Part shown: positions 52,607-63,018 of the stretch, in pieces
Position numbering within the stretch: position 1 is the stretch's first letter
Layout: each line of letters starts with the position of its first letter
Source of the DNA: Cyanobacteria bacterium FACHB-DQ100
Lineage (GTDB): Bacteria > Cyanobacteriota > Cyanobacteriia > Leptolyngbyales > Leptolyngbyaceae
DNA: 64,000 bases
Direction: 5' to 3'
Assembly (NCBI GenBank): GCA_014695195.1
Contig: JACJNW010000023.1
Location: forward strand, 1-64,000
Notes under the pieces: generated by a model
What the model was told of the DNA's origin: nothing
What the model saw: only the letters and a program-made list of their open reading frames with translations
Database searches by the model: none
Program-made: the position numbers and the translations under genes

Positions 52607-55063
52607 TTACAGCCAGTCGTCCTCATCATCCCAGTTGTCTTGCTGATAGTTGGGGCGACTGGGACGCTTGCGAGGGGTGTCATCGCGGCGGGGCTGATCG
52701 CTGCTGCGGGATTGGCGATCGTTGTAATAATCGGCATCGTAATCGGGACGCTTACGAGTTGGGGGTGAATCATAGCTGTCCCGACGCGGCGAATCGTAGT
52801 CGCTGTCTTGTCGGGGTGAACGATCCGATTGGGGGGAACCGTAGTCGTAATAATCGGAACTGCGGGATGAACGATCGCTGGTGCCGTAGGAATCCCGCGA
52901 ACCGTAAGCATCGCCATACGGATCAGCACTGCGGCGCGGCGGCGTGCTGAAGTCAGAATCACGGGTTGATCGACTAGAGCCATAATCAGCATCGCGGGTC
53001 GATCGACCACTTGAGCCGTTAGCATCTCGTCCGCCTGAACTGTACGGATCGCTGTAGGAATCCCGGCGCGGATAATCTGGGCGATACAAATCAGGCTCAC
53101 GCGCGGGATTCAGCGCATAACCACTGCGTCCACCGCTCCAATAGTCATCTCGATAATCGCGGCGATTGTCGTAGTAGTAATCGTCGTCGTCTTCGAGGAA
53201 AAAGTCTTTGATTGATTTGAGGATGCCGCCTTCGCCTTCTTCCTCTCTGTTTTGCTGATAAACTTCGCGATTTAGGTCGTAAAGGGCATCTCTGAGGTCG
53301 GCTTCTGCGATATCAACTCCGCGATCGTCGTTGTTTGCGAGTGCTGCTCGCAGTCGCTGCACCAGCGGTTCAATGCGATTGCGGTAAGGCTGAACAAACT
53401 GGAATCCGAAATCTAGAGTGGCTTCTCGCAGTTGGCGCTCTGCCTGATAGGTCATGGCTTCGGCACGGTTGCGCTTCTCGACTTTGGCTTTGCGGAGTTC
53501 ATCAATTTCGGCAAATTCTTCGGCGCTGCGAATCATTTGCTTAATCTCTTCGTCGCTTAAGTTCGATGCCCCTTGAATGGTGATGCTCTGTTCGCGTCCA
53601 GTGGTGCGATCCATCGCCGTCACTTGCATAATGCCGTTGGCATCAATATCAAACGCGACCTGAATTTGAGGAATGCCACGCGGTGCAGGCGGAATGCCCA
53701 TGAGCTTAAACCGCCCTAGCGATTTATTCCCGGATGCCATCGGACGCTCACCCTGTAGGATGTGAACTTCAACGACGGTTTGGTTGTCTTCGGAGGTTGA
53801 GAAAACGTCCGATCGTCGAGTTGGAATCGTGGTTCCGCGTGGAATCAGCGCTTTCATAATGCCGCCGATCGTTTCCAGCCCAACTGAGATCGGAGTGACA
53901 TCGAGCAGCAGAATGTCCTTGACTTCGCCTGCTAGGATTCCGGCTTGAATGGCGGCTCCAACCGCGACGACTTCATCCGGGTTGACGTTTTGATTCGGTT
54001 CGAGATTGATCAACGATCGCACGACTTCTTGCACCATCGGCATTCGAGTTCCGCCGCCGACGAGTACGACTTCATCGATATCGCGGGGACTCATACCTGC
54101 ATCGCGGAACGCTTCTCGCAGGGGAAGTCTCAGACGAGAGAGCAGGTCTTCGCATAAGCCTTCAAACTGCGATCGGGTTAATCGCGTCTCTAAGTGTTTC
54201 GGGCCGTCTTTATCGGCTGCAATAAAGGGAAGATTTATCTCCGTTACGCCCACGCCGGAAAGCTCGATTTTCGCTTTTTCTGCGGCTTCGGTGAGTCGCT
54301 GTAACGATTGGCGTTCTTTGCGTAAATCAATGCCTTCGCGCTCTAAAAACTGCTCTGCTAGCCAGTCAACGATCTTTTTATCGAACTCGCCTCCGCCTAA
54401 CTGCGTATCGCCGCTGGTGGCTTTTACTTCAAACACACCATCGCCAACATCAAGAATCGAGACATCAAACGTGCCGCCACCGAGGTCAAACACAAGAATG
54501 GTTTCGCTTTGCACGCGATCGAGTCCATATGCCAACGATGCCGCAGTGGGTTCGTTAAGAATGCGCTTCACTTCTAGTCCGGCAATTCGTCCAGCATCGC
54601 GGGTAGCTTGGCGCTGGGCATCATTGAAATAAGCGGGTACCGTAATCACTGCACCCGTTACGGGTTCGCCCAAATATCGAGCAGCTTCGTCGGCTAATTT
54701 CTTCAGAATTTGCGCGGAAATTTCCTCGGGAGCAAAATCGCGATCGAGTCTAGGGCACTTCAGCTTGATGTTGCCCGCTTCGTCTTTACGGATTGTATAA
54801 GGAACGCGCTTCGATTCGGGGTTGAGTTCGGCATATCTGCGCCCCATAAACCGTTTCACGCCAAAAAACGTATTCTGCGGATCAAGCACCGCCTGACGAC
54901 GCGCCAATTGTCCAACGAGACGTTCGCCTTCTTTACTCACGCCGACTACCGATGGCGTGGTTCGCATTCCTTCGGCATTGGCGATGACTACTGGCTTACC
55001 GCCCTCCATGACTGCCACGACCGAGTTGGTTGTTCCCAGGTCAATCCCAACGACTCTACCCAT
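52607..55063 (-). CDS. dnaK: Hsp70 chaperone DnaK with long disordered tail
   Basis: The 818-aa Hsp70 has a typical nucleotide-binding domain ([52 protein letters not shown]) and a substrate-binding domain to about 600. It is about 180-200 residues longer than E. coli DnaK. The tail from about 615 is very rich in D, Y, S, R and G and lacks the EEVD-like end. The layout and the dnaJ neighbour fit the DnaK3-DnaJ3 pair of other cyanobacteria, where a long tail is linked to membrane association; the DnaK3 assignment is by analogy. The G at residue 2 ([10 protein letters not shown]) and all ATPase motifs are intact. First gene of a dnaK-dnaJ unit. Confidence 0.93.
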   Translation of the reverse strand: MGRVVGIDLGTTNSVVAVMEGGKPVVIANAEGMRTTPSVVGVSKEGERLVGQLARRQAVLDPQNTFFGVKRFMGRRYAELNPESKRVPYTIRKDEAGNIKLKCPRLDRDFAPEEISAQILKKLADEAARYLGEPVTGAVITVPAYFNDAQRQATRDAGRIAGLEVKRILNEPTAASLAYGLDRVQSETILVFDLGGGTFDVSILDVGDGVFEVKATSGDTQLGGGEFDKKIVDWLAEQFLEREGIDLRKERQSLQRLTEAAEKAKIELSGVGVTEINLPFIAADKDGPKHLETRLTRSQFEGLCEDLLSRLRLPLREAFRDAGMSPRDIDEVVLVGGGTRMPMVQEVVRSLINLEPNQNVNPDEVVAVGAAIQAGILAGEVKDILLLDVTPISVGLETIGGIMKALIPRGTTIPTRRSDVFSTSEDNQTVVEVHILQGERPMASGNKSLGRFKLMGIPPAPRGIPQIQVAFDIDANGIMQVTAMDRTTGREQSITIQGASNLSDEEIKQMIRSAEEFAEIDELRKAKVEKRNRAEAMTYQAERQLREATLDFGFQFVQPYRNRIEPLVQRLRAALANNDDRGVDIAEADLRDALYDLNREVYQQNREEEGEGGILKSIKDFFLEDDDDYYYDNRRDYRDDYWSGGRSGYALNPAREPDLYRPDYPRRDSYSDPYSSGGRDANGSSGRSTRDADYGSSRSTRDSDFSTPPRRSADPYGDAYGSRDSYGTSDRSSRSSDYYDYGSPQSDRSPRQDSDYDSPRRDSYDSPPTRKRPDYDADYYNDRQSRSSDQPRRDDTPRKRPSRPNYQQDNWDDEDDWL

Positions 55064-55223
55064 TCGCTTCTTTAACCTTTACTGCGATCATAAGGTTTGC
55101 TGGACTTATTCTATCCTGTCGTTTCCACATCCGCTGTTCAGGCTGATCAGATGTGCCGATCAGCGCTTGATTATTTTAACCAGATGAGCAGGAATGATAG
55201 AAAAAGCGTGAAAGGTGAGTGAG

Positions 55224-55727
55224 ATGAAACGAATTTTAGCTCTCGTAAGCGGATTTTTGCTGATTGCTGGACTGCCAGTGCTAGCGGCTCCAGATTGGCG
55301 ATCGACGGCTGAAATTCAACTGTCGGAACCAGAGGTTGCACCCTTGCGAGTGGTGATACGGACGAAAGCACGGCGAGCGTTTGTATATGAAGGAAAAGCG
55401 GTGGTTGCAAGTTATGCGATCGCGGTGGGTAAATCAGGCTGGGAAACTCCTCCCGGTGAATATAACGTGTTCTCGAAAGAAGTGAATCCGGTGTTCAAAA
55501 ACTTTAGAACCGGAAAAATCATCAAGCCCGGACGAGATAATCCCTTGGGTGTGCGTTGGATTGGGTTTTGGACAGATGGAAAAACGCAGCTTGGATTTCA
55601 CGGTACGAATGAACCGGAGCTAATCGGACAAGCGGTATCGCATGGATGTATTCGGATGCGAAATAAAGATGTGGTGGCGCTCTTTGAAAAGGTGTCGATC
55701 GGGACTCCTATTATCGTTGAGCCTTAG
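55224..55727 (+). CDS. exported L,D-transpeptidase (YkuD)
   Basis: The 167-aa protein has a signal peptide (MKRILALVSGFLLIAGLPVLA, cleavage near 21) and a YkuD catalytic domain (about 40-165). The active motif is QAVSHGCIRMRNKDV with catalytic Cys and His, and the LGFHGTNEP upstream His is present. These enzymes make 3-3 crosslinks or attach proteins to peptidoglycan. The ATG at 55224 has AGGTGAG just before it; a GTG at 55215 is possible but less likely. It is a single gene divergent from dnaK. Confidence 0.92.
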   Translation: MKRILALVSGFLLIAGLPVLAAPDWRSTAEIQLSEPEVAPLRVVIRTKARRAFVYEGKAVVASYAIAVGKSGWETPPGEYNVFSKEVNPVFKNFRTGKIIKPGRDNPLGVRWIGFWTDGKTQLGFHGTNEPELIGQAVSHGCIRMRNKDVVALFEKVSIGTPIIVEP

Positions 55728-55771
55728 ATTCTTGATAACCTAGACGTACTACTAACCTGGGGGATTTCGTC

Positions 55772-56332
55772 ATGACAACCGAGGTGTTAAGACGACTATT
55801 TACGGTTAAGCAGTATCACCGCATGATCGAAACCGGAATTATTCAAGAGGGCGATCGTGTCGAGTTGATTCGAGGGGAAATTATTGAGATGGCATCCCTC
55901 GGGACAAGACACGCAGCGGGGGTTAATCGGCTGAATCGGCTATTCTTCAAAAAGTTTGATGATCAAGTGTTAGTCGCAGTTCAAAATCCAGTTGAAGTTG
56001 ATGCACATTCAGAACCTCAACCTGATATTGCAATCTTGAGACCGCGTGAAGATTTTTATGCGTCTGCTCATCCCACTCCAACTGATGTATTTTTGCTGAT
56101 TGAGGTTTCAGACTCAACCATTCGCCACGATCGCACTGTCAAAATTCCGCTCTATGCCGAAGACAGCATTGCTGAATCTTGGGTTGTTGATGTGAATGCA
56201 GAACTAATTGAGGTGTATCGGCAACCAAGTGCTACAGGATATCGATCGCTTCAGACCTTTATGCGGGGTCAAGCGATCGAGCTTTTGGCATTTCCCGGAG
56301 TCTCAATTACAGCTGATGAAATTTTAGGATGA
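55772..56332 (+). CDS. Uma2 family (DUF820) protein, second copy
   Basis: The 186-aa protein has DRVELIRGEIIEMASLGTRH near 28, PQPDIAILRPRED near 88, and VFLLIEVSDSTIRHDRTVK near 110. In the last motif ExK is replaced by EVS, with a Lys about fourteen residues later, which is the common variant of this family. A nuclease-like fold is predicted and the role is unknown. It follows the transpeptidase gene by 45 bp on the same strand. The first Uma2 gene is at 42598. Confidence 0.82.
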   Translation: MTTEVLRRLFTVKQYHRMIETGIIQEGDRVELIRGEIIEMASLGTRHAAGVNRLNRLFFKKFDDQVLVAVQNPVEVDAHSEPQPDIAILRPREDFYASAHPTPTDVFLLIEVSDSTIRHDRTVKIPLYAEDSIAESWVVDVNAELIEVYRQPSATGYRSLQTFMRGQAIELLAFPGVSITADEILG

Positions 56333-56375
56333 GTTTTAGCTCAGAAAATTATATTTAGCTAAGTTGCAAGGGCAG

Positions 56376-56978
56376 TTATTCTTGCAAAGTTTTGACTCTG
56401 CCCTGAGTCCGCCAGCGTGTGACGAACTTTGTCAGTCGATAGAATCCAAAGCTGAACAATCCAATCACCAGCAGTCCGGCGACGATCGGGGCGGTGAGCG
56501 CTAACACAGAAAGCAGAACTGCGATCGCGAGTTCTACCGCAGCGAAGATCGGATTCGTCAAGCCACCCGAAGCAGCCGTCGATGTGCCTCTGAGTAAGTT
56601 TGTTAATAACTTTGTAATGCCTGCGGTTCCGCCTCCTGCAACGATCGCTAATGTCCATTGAATCAATGGATTCATATCCGGTGCAACCGAAGCAGCGACA
56701 ACCGTTCCGGCAATCATCGCGGCGGGAGTTGCAAGCACATCGAGCGCATGATCAAACCAGGGAATCGAATATCCAATCACTTCAAGAATGCTGGCGATCG
56801 CAAACAATCCAAATGCTTGAGAATTTTCCAGCCAGTCGAAGTCAGCAGGTAAATCGTAATGTCCAAATACAGAGACACCGCTCACAATCAGCAGGGGAAT
56901 AAACACGCGAAATCCTGCTGCCGCACTTAAACTGATGCCCAAAAGAATTTCAATAATCGTGTGAAGTGTCGAGTCCAC
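56376..56978 (-). CDS. DUF4126 family membrane protein
   Basis: The 200-aa protein has about five hydrophobic segments and the DUF4126 pattern: LGISLSAAAGFRVFIPLLIV, VIGYSIPWFDHALDVLATPAAMIAGTVV (given in part as SIPWFDHALDVLATP), and GGGTAGITKLLTNLLRG with its Gly-rich turn. The function is unknown. The gap to the TPR gene on the other side is about 140 bp. No neighbour suggests a role. Confidence 0.85.
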   Translation of the reverse strand: MDSTLHTIIEILLGISLSAAAGFRVFIPLLIVSGVSVFGHYDLPADFDWLENSQAFGLFAIASILEVIGYSIPWFDHALDVLATPAAMIAGTVVAASVAPDMNPLIQWTLAIVAGGGTAGITKLLTNLLRGTSTAASGGLTNPIFAAVELAIAVLLSVLALTAPIVAGLLVIGLFSFGFYRLTKFVTRWRTQGRVKTLQE

Positions 56979-57126
56979 TGACTTTATCCAAATTTCTAAT
57001 TCGAGTGTAGGGCGCGATCGCGCATTCCTGTCTCTGCTAACCGAATCAAATCGAGTCGAGAAATCCCTCCCACACGGTAGAGAACTTCGATCAGATACTT
57101 AAGATGCAGAGATTCAGGTGTTTGGG

Positions 57127-57486
57127 ATGGATAGTTTAGAAAAAGGTTGTGAATGTTGTCAGCGAGAAGAATATTTAGAGGCAATCAAGCATTTTGATCA
57201 AGCAATTGGAACTGATGCAAGTTGCTCGAAGGCTTGGAACTTTCGTGGGAATGCGCTTTCTGTATTAAAACGGTATGCAGAAGCATTGAGTAACTACGAT
57301 CGTGCGACGTTCTTACAGCCCGATTATCATCAAGCTTGGTTTAATCGTGGATTGTTATTGATGGAAATGGGTGCGTATGGCAATGCGATCGAGTCATACG
57401 ATCGCGCAATCGATCGCTATCCCGATCCGGCTTACATTCACGCGAGAGCGTCGATCGGACTAAAGCACAAATTAGTTTTTGCATAA
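57127..57486 (+). CDS. TPR-repeat protein
   Basis: The 119-aa protein has three tetratricopeptide-like helix pairs: EYLEAIKHFDQAIG, RYAEALSNYDRATFLQPDY, and AYGNAIESYDRAIDRYPDP. TPRs bind partner proteins; nothing more can be told. The ATG at 57127 is used; an upstream GTG at 57118 gives three more residues. Its stop abuts the convergent NurA gene directly at 57486/57487. Two cysteines near the start (CECC) are unusual. Confidence 0.8.
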   Translation: MDSLEKGCECCQREEYLEAIKHFDQAIGTDASCSKAWNFRGNALSVLKRYAEALSNYDRATFLQPDYHQAWFNRGLLLMEMGAYGNAIESYDRAIDRYPDPAYIHARASIGLKHKLVFA

Positions 57487-58659
57487 TTAGCGTCGTCGGA
57501 CTTTGCTGATCATCTTGCGTGAGAGTCGGAGGGTGAGATCTTCTTTTTCTGCCCAGTCTTGCAGCAATCGGTAAAAGGTTTGCCGATCGTCATTCTTCAA
57601 GACTGCAACCTGATCGGCCGTCTCAATCACATAAGGATATCCGCCTCCGATCGCCACTTCTGCGCGTACCCAATCTAAAACGCGCTCGTGCCAGCCTTCT
57701 TCGTAGATCCAGACAGGTAATTCAATTCGAGCCGGATAGCCATCTTGTGTGGTTTTTAGATAGGTGAAGGCAATGCGATCGCGATGTTCAAAATATAAAT
57801 CTCGAATGCCAGGACGTTGAGAGAGAAAGATCGGAGTGCGATCGCCCCATTGCATCTGGTTCTTAGCGCGATTGAGCAATTGGGCATCATGGATGGTTTT
57901 GCGTTCAGGTAGCTGACACAATCGCTGTAGCATTTCTGTGAGATCTCGCGCTGTGGAAGTATCGACATAGCCCACGACAGGAACGCGATAATCTTCACTC
58001 GCTTGTAATACCGTGCGAATACATCTGACATAAAAATTCTTTGTCTCTTCGTCGAATGCTTCTGCAAACGTTGCAATCAGTGAGCCATCGAAGAAGGCAA
58101 GACAAGATCGACTTCCAGCGTGTTCTTCTATGTATTGAACAATACGATCGCACTCCATTTCAAAGCGACGTAAATTGACTCGTCGATCGGCAAGATCGCC
58201 CCGTCCCACTTTCAGATCATTCGGGGTCATCACATCGAGAGCAATGTCTTTTTCATACTTGCCTGATTCAAGATGATCGTTCTCGAACCAGCCAATTTGC
58301 ACTAAGGCAACCGGAATTGAGAAATCTTTGCTTGGATAGATTTGAGAACCATCGACTGAAAAAGTCGAAACTCCGGTAATGCGATCGCGCACCCACTCTA
58401 AACTCTCTTCGCGATTTTGCCAGCTTAGATTTGAGTGCATCATCCATTCGGGAAACAAGCCCAACGGCTCTAACGGTCTTGCCCCACAATCTTTTATCCC
58501 CTCTAATGCTTTGAGTAAGGCTTGATCAGACTTTTGCGACATCTGAATCAATGCGGTTCCGTACTGCTGAAGCGCTTGGAGGGCAGTACGATCGAACGAC
58601 ATAAACTCCTCGCGCTTACGATCGAGCAAGCTCAAAATCTGGGAAGGTTTGATAGGCAT
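57487..58659 (-). CDS. NurA-domain nuclease
   Basis: NurA is a 5'-to-3' nuclease that in archaea acts with the HerA helicase at double-strand ends. The 390-aa protein has the manganese-binding FSVDGSQIYPSKDFS motif (Asp near 108), CLAFFDGSLI, VVGYVDTSTARDL, and near the C-terminus PYVIETADQVAVL, all part of the NurA fold. The ATG at 58659 is used rather than a GTG at 58668. No herA is in the window, so it may pair with an unlinked HerA-like ATPase or act alone. It is divergent from chlD, 107 bp apart. Confidence 0.88.
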   Translation of the reverse strand: MPIKPSQILSLLDRKREEFMSFDRTALQALQQYGTALIQMSQKSDQALLKALEGIKDCGARPLEPLGLFPEWMMHSNLSWQNREESLEWVRDRITGVSTFSVDGSQIYPSKDFSIPVALVQIGWFENDHLESGKYEKDIALDVMTPNDLKVGRGDLADRRVNLRRFEMECDRIVQYIEEHAGSRSCLAFFDGSLIATFAEAFDEETKNFYVRCIRTVLQASEDYRVPVVGYVDTSTARDLTEMLQRLCQLPERKTIHDAQLLNRAKNQMQWGDRTPIFLSQRPGIRDLYFEHRDRIAFTYLKTTQDGYPARIELPVWIYEEGWHERVLDWVRAEVAIGGGYPYVIETADQVAVLKNDDRQTFYRLLQDWAEKEDLTLRLSRKMISKVRRR

Positions 58660-58766
58660 GAGCAACACAGTTGGTATTTGGGTACTATATCAAACCTTTT
58701 GGAGTACAGCGAAATCGAGCCGCAGATCTTGGTATGGTGGAGATTGATAGCAATCTAAATTTATCA

Positions 58767-60797
58767 ATGCCTGCCACGATCGATTCTCAAATTACTGCTT
58801 TTCCTCTCGCTGCCGTTGTGGGTCAAGAAGCGATCAAACTGGCGCTGCTGCTTGCTGCGGTTGATCCCGGCTTAGGTGGCGTGGTGATCGCGGGGAGGCG
58901 CGGAACCGCTAAATCTGTAATGGCGCGAGCAATTCACGCGCTCCTGCCGCCGATCGAAGTTGTGAAAGACTCAGTGAGCAATTGCGAACCGGGTGCGATC
59001 GCAGAGTGGGACGACTTCACGCTGGAGCAATTTGGCGATGCCGAAGATGTGCCGACGGAAGTGATTCGCGCCCCATTTGTACAGATTCCTTTAGGTATAA
59101 CCGAAGATCGATTGCTCGGCTCGGTAGACGTGAGCCAATCGATTAAGCAAGGCGAAACGGTGTTTCAGCCTGGATTGTTGGCAGAAGCAAATCGCGGCGT
59201 GTTGTATGTCGATGAAGTTAATCTGCTGGATGATCAAATTTCAAATTTATTGTTGTCAGTTCTAACCGATGGACGAAATCAGATCGAGCGTGAAGGCATC
59301 AGTTTTCAGCATCCTTGTAAGCCGTTATTGATTGCAACCTACAATCCTGAAGAAGGAACGCTGCGTGAACATTTGCTCGATCGTATTGCGATTTCTTTGT
59401 CGGCAGATATGGTGTTGGGATTAGACGATCGTGTTCAAGCGGTCGAACAAGCGACTAGCTATTCCAATTCACCACAAGCATTTCTTGAACAATACAACGA
59501 AGACATTGACGCGCTGAAAACGCAGATTCTCTTGGCGCGGGAATGGCTCCAAGATGTGCAGATTAGCTTGGATCAAATTGAATATTTAGTCACAGAAGCC
59601 ATTCGCGGTGGGGTTCAGGGACATCGTGCCGAACTGTTTGCGCTGCGGGTTGCGAAAGCTCATGCCGCATTAGAAGGACGCACCCAGGTCAATGCAGAAG
59701 ATTTGAGAAAAGCGGTGGAACTGGTGATTATTCCACGATCGACCATTGTTCAAACGCCACCCGAAGAAGCACCGCCGCCACCGCCACCGCCTCAAGATCA
59801 ATCGGATCAAGAGCAAGATCAGCAAGAAGATCAAGAAGACCAAGACGAACCGGAAGATCAGCCAGAGCAAGAGACTCCGAACATTCCTGAAGAATTTGTC
59901 TTTGATCCAGAAGGTGTAATTCTCGATCCAGAAGTGCTGTATTTTGCACAGATGGCAACGCGGCAAGGGAAATCCGGCAGTCGAACGATCGTGCTCTCTG
60001 AAGATCGGGGGCGCTATATCAAACCGATGTTACCGAAAGGTAAAGTCCGGCGAATTGCAGTGGATGCGACTCTGAGAACGGCAGCACCCTATCAAAAATC
60101 AAGACGATCCAGATCTCAGGAAGCCTCGACCGGACGCAAACGAGTGTTTGTCGAAGAAAGTGACATTCGGGCAAAGCGACTGGCTCGAAAAGCCGGAGCG
60201 CTGATCGTGTTTGTGGTGGATGCGTCTGGTTCAATGGCACTCAATCGGATGAATGCTGCCAAAGGTGCGGTTCTAAGTTTGCTGACTGAAGCGTATCAGA
60301 ACCGAGATCAAGTGTCGTTGATTCCATTCCGGGGTGAACAGGCTGAGGTGTTATTACCGCCGACTCGATCGATTGAAGCCGCGAAACGCAGGCTCGATCG
60401 CTTACCCTGTGGTGGCGGTTCTCCGTTGGCGCATGGACTCACGCAAGCAGTTCGAGTCGGACTGAATGCAAAACAATCCGGGGATATCGGGCAAGTTGTG
60501 ATTGTGGCGATTACGGACGGGCGCGGCAATATTCCACTGGCTCGATCGCTGGGTGAAACCCTTCCCGAAGGTGAAAAACCCGACATCAAAGGCGAGCTTT
60601 TAGAACTTGCAGCGAAGATTCGCGCCTTGGGCATTCAGCTTTTGGTGATAGATACGGAAAACAAATTCATTTCAACTGGATTTGCTAAAGAACTTGCCAA
60701 ACAAGCGGGTGGAAAGTATCATCACTTGCCGAAAGCGACGGATGCTGCGATCGCTGGAGTTGCCCGAAACGCGATCGCCGATATCAAAACCAAGTAG
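58767..60797 (+). CDS. chlD: magnesium chelatase subunit D
   Basis: ChlD, with ChlI and ChlH, inserts magnesium into protoporphyrin IX, the first committed step of chlorophyll synthesis. The 676-aa protein has the AAA+ half ([41 protein letters not shown]), a Pro-rich then acidic linker (residues about 335-375), and a C-terminal integrin-I domain with the MIDAS motif [15 protein letters not shown] near 484. The first half lacks a complete hexamer-driving set as usual for ChlD. The ATG at 58767 is used; two upstream Mets (58671, 58734) would add 11 to 32 unlike residues. A hairpin and an alpha/beta hydrolase gene follow. Confidence 0.96.
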   Translation: MPATIDSQITAFPLAAVVGQEAIKLALLLAAVDPGLGGVVIAGRRGTAKSVMARAIHALLPPIEVVKDSVSNCEPGAIAEWDDFTLEQFGDAEDVPTEVIRAPFVQIPLGITEDRLLGSVDVSQSIKQGETVFQPGLLAEANRGVLYVDEVNLLDDQISNLLLSVLTDGRNQIEREGISFQHPCKPLLIATYNPEEGTLREHLLDRIAISLSADMVLGLDDRVQAVEQATSYSNSPQAFLEQYNEDIDALKTQILLAREWLQDVQISLDQIEYLVTEAIRGGVQGHRAELFALRVAKAHAALEGRTQVNAEDLRKAVELVIIPRSTIVQTPPEEAPPPPPPPQDQSDQEQDQQEDQEDQDEPEDQPEQETPNIPEEFVFDPEGVILDPEVLYFAQMATRQGKSGSRTIVLSEDRGRYIKPMLPKGKVRRIAVDATLRTAAPYQKSRRSRSQEASTGRKRVFVEESDIRAKRLARKAGALIVFVVDASGSMALNRMNAAKGAVLSLLTEAYQNRDQVSLIPFRGEQAEVLLPPTRSIEAAKRRLDRLPCGGGSPLAHGLTQAVRVGLNAKQSGDIGQVVIVAITDGRGNIPLARSLGETLPEGEKPDIKGELLELAAKIRALGIQLLVIDTENKFISTGFAKELAKQAGGKYHHLPKATDAAIAGVARNAIADIKTK

Positions 60798-60806
60798 CGC
60801 AACTTT

Positions 60807-60844
60807 GTGAAGTTTTGTACGCTTAAAGAGTACGACTACTTCAC
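60807..60844. promoter_or_regulatory. hairpin between chlD and the hydrolase gene
   Basis: GTGAAGT (60807-60813) pairs with ACTTCAC (60838-60844), with GTAC/GTAC pairing inside. No T-run follows. It could set different mRNA amounts for the two genes or be a weak stop; nothing more can be said. Confidence 0.4.
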
Positions 60845-60853
60845 AGCGCCATC

Positions 60854-61774
60854 ATGCTAACGGCTCCCACAGTTTCAACCGAATACAAGATCTGGATGTG
60901 GAAGGGGTTCCAAGTTGCCTATCAAACTCAGGGAACTGAAGGAACTCCAGTCGTGTTAGTGCATGGCTTTGGTGCATCGTTCTTTCATTGGCGCAAGAGC
61001 CTGCCAGAACTGGCGAAAACTTGCCGCGTGTATGCGATCGACCTCGTTGGTTTCGGCAAATCGGCAAAACCAAAACCTGTTGAACAGATTGAATATACGT
61101 TTGAAACTTGGGGCGATCAAATTGCAGATTTCTGTCGCGAAGTGGTCGGAGAGCCTGCGGTTTTAATTGGCAATTCGATCGGCTGTATTGTCGTGATGCA
61201 GGCAGTGGTGGATCATCCTGAAATTGCACGATCGCTCTCCTTGCTCAATTGCTCTTTACGGTTGCTGCACGATCGACATCGGGCAACCCAACCCTGGATT
61301 AAACGCATTGGTGCGCCCATTCTGCAAAAAGTGCTGAAAAATCAAGCGTTCGGGCAATGGTTTTTCAGCCAGGTTGCCAAACCAAAAGCGGTGCGAAACA
61401 TTCTGCTCAAGGCATACGCTCGACCCGAAGCGGTGACTGATGAATTAGTTGAACTCTTGCTTGGAGCCGCAAGCGACCAAGGAGCCGCCGCCGTTTTCAT
61501 TGCATTTACCGGATATTCTTCAGGGCCGTTACCCGAAGATTTGTTCCCGAAATTGCCTTGTCCAACGATCGTTCTCTGGGGCGAAAACGATCCGTGGGAG
61601 CCGATCGCGCTCGGTCGCAAATTTGCCGAGTATCCTCAAGTCAAAGAATTCATTCCGCTGCCACAAGTTGGTCACTGTCCGCAGGATGAAGCCCCAGAAT
61701 TAGTGAATCCTATTCTGCAACGGTGGATCGAGCAAACGACTCATGATTTTCCGCCTTCGGAGCCGTCACTGTGA
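60854..61774 (+). CDS. alpha/beta hydrolase next to chlD
   Basis: The 306-aa protein has oxyanion-region VVLVHGFGASFFHWRKSL near 32, AIDLVGFGKSAKP near 60, nucleophile elbow LIGNSIGCIVVMQAV (Ser near 109), ALWGEND-like VLWGENDPWEPIALG with the acid near 240, and PQVGHCPQDEAPE with the His near 269. The triad is complete. It lies 56 bp downstream of chlD. In purple bacteria the Mg-chelatase accessory BchO is also an alpha/beta hydrolase beside bchD, so a chlorophyll-related role is possible but unproven. Its 3' end overlaps the convergent EamA gene by 65 bases. Confidence 0.88.
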   Translation: MLTAPTVSTEYKIWMWKGFQVAYQTQGTEGTPVVLVHGFGASFFHWRKSLPELAKTCRVYAIDLVGFGKSAKPKPVEQIEYTFETWGDQIADFCREVVGEPAVLIGNSIGCIVVMQAVVDHPEIARSLSLLNCSLRLLHDRHRATQPWIKRIGAPILQKVLKNQAFGQWFFSQVAKPKAVRNILLKAYARPEAVTDELVELLLGAASDQGAAAVFIAFTGYSSGPLPEDLFPKLPCPTIVLWGENDPWEPIALGRKFAEYPQVKEFIPLPQVGHCPQDEAPELVNPILQRWIEQTTHDFPPSEPSL

Positions 61775-62693
61775 GATAAATTCCACCTAAAACCACGACA
61801 AACGCGATCGCGCTTCCGATCTGAATCGTTTGCCTGAATAACACCAGCGCTAATCCGGCTGCAATAATCGGAACCGCTAAGAGCGCAACCGAAACCAGCC
61901 CGGCTGAAAACTTCTTCAGACTGTACGTTAACAATCCATGCCCTGCAACTTGCGTAATCAATGCGGCAGCAATCACGGCTGAACCACTCTGCCAAGAAGG
62001 TGGAAGGATGGCCGAACCACTGAATAGTATTGCGGGAAGAATTAAAACAGCAGCGATCGCCGCTTCGCACATCGCAATCGTTGGGGTTGTCAGTCGCGTC
62101 CGCAGTTGTTCGACGATCAGCATTTCGATCGCAATCAACACTGCCGCCAGTAAAGCCGCAGCATCCCCCCAGATTGTTGCATTCGACAAGCTAAAATCTC
62201 CCGCTCCGATCGCAACTGCACCCGATAATGCAATGACTAAACCCATCCAGAACTGTGAGCTAAACTGCTGCTTGAGAAACAACCACGCTCCCAAGGTTGT
62301 GAAGATGGGCATCATGTGAGTCAGTAATGTCGCGGTTGCGACTTGAGTATGCGCTAGTGCCCAAGCCAGCGAAACGATAAATCCTGCAAAACTAGCACCC
62401 GCAACAATCAGTAACCTAACCTCATGCCAACGGATTTGATCGGATTCTGGCTCTTTCCTTGGGGCAACGACTCGAATACTATTCCAACTTGCAAACACGA
62501 TCGCCGCGATCGCCACTCGGTAAAATGCCACTTGATTGGCACTCATGTCTTGCCGAGCGATCGCCATAAAGATTGAACCACTTGCAAGGGCGAACAAAGC
62601 AAAACAGAGCGTGAGGACGGAAAGAATGGACGGTAGGGTGAAAGTTTGAAACCGAGCAGGGCGCTGAATCAAATCGGTCTGAGGTTGGGTCAT
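61710..62693 (-). CDS. EamA/DMT-family transporter
   Basis: The 327-aa protein has ten membrane segments in two EamA repeats (first about 25-155, second about 170-315), with AIARQDMSANQVAFYRVAIAA and LAWALAHTQVATATLLTHMMP in the first half and VAGHGLLTYSLKKFSAGLVSVALLAVPIIA (in part: HGLLTYSLKKFSAG) in the second. These proteins export or import small metabolites such as amino acids; the substrate is unknown. Its last 65 bases overlap the convergent hydrolase gene. Confidence 0.9.
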   Translation of the reverse strand: MTQPQTDLIQRPARFQTFTLPSILSVLTLCFALFALASGSIFMAIARQDMSANQVAFYRVAIAAIVFASWNSIRVVAPRKEPESDQIRWHEVRLLIVAGASFAGFIVSLAWALAHTQVATATLLTHMMPIFTTLGAWLFLKQQFSSQFWMGLVIALSGAVAIGAGDFSLSNATIWGDAAALLAAVLIAIEMLIVEQLRTRLTTPTIAMCEAAIAAVLILPAILFSGSAILPPSWQSGSAVIAAALITQVAGHGLLTYSLKKFSAGLVSVALLAVPIIAAGLALVLFRQTIQIGSAIAFVVVLGGIYLTVTAPKAENHESFARSTVAE

Positions 62694-63018
62694 AACGTCG
62701 AGAATTTGAGGATAGCAATGCGATTAACACAGGCTGTTCGCCTCTCTCAAAGTATATTCTTTAAGTTTCTTAACGATTCGACCCTAAATTGTGTTTAGCC
62801 AAAATCTGCGACGGAATTTCAATAACCAAAATTGCTAAGATGGCGGAGCCGCCAGAGTACCAAGTGATCAGTGCCAGGATGAGATCTGAGCAGCTCGGAG
62901 GATCACGGATGCGTTGCTTAGAATGTGCCCCTTGATCAGTGGATCTGCTATCGGGAATATACTCATATTTTATGTCTATCATAAGACAGATCCCGTCTAG
63001 CACAGGCTTGAGTTTGAC
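62694..63018. other. intergenic region between divergent genes
   Basis: This 325-bp gap holds the promoters of the EamA and MASE1 genes. A short inverted repeat (TTATG and CATAA five bases apart) lies near 62970-62985. I see no gene in it; a minus-strand frame across it also covers the start of the MASE1 gene and is not convincing. Confidence 0.5.

Noticed and set aside
52549-53100. 183-aa frame antisense to the dnaK tail
   Set aside because: It is a mirror of the low-complexity Asp/Tyr/Ser/Arg-rich tail and has repetitive Ile/Pro/Ala/Val content with no start signal.
42598-56332. Two Uma2 genes considered as a mobile or defence unit
   Set aside because: They are far apart, different in sequence and each behind a housekeeping gene; Uma2 genes are widespread single genes in cyanobacteria.
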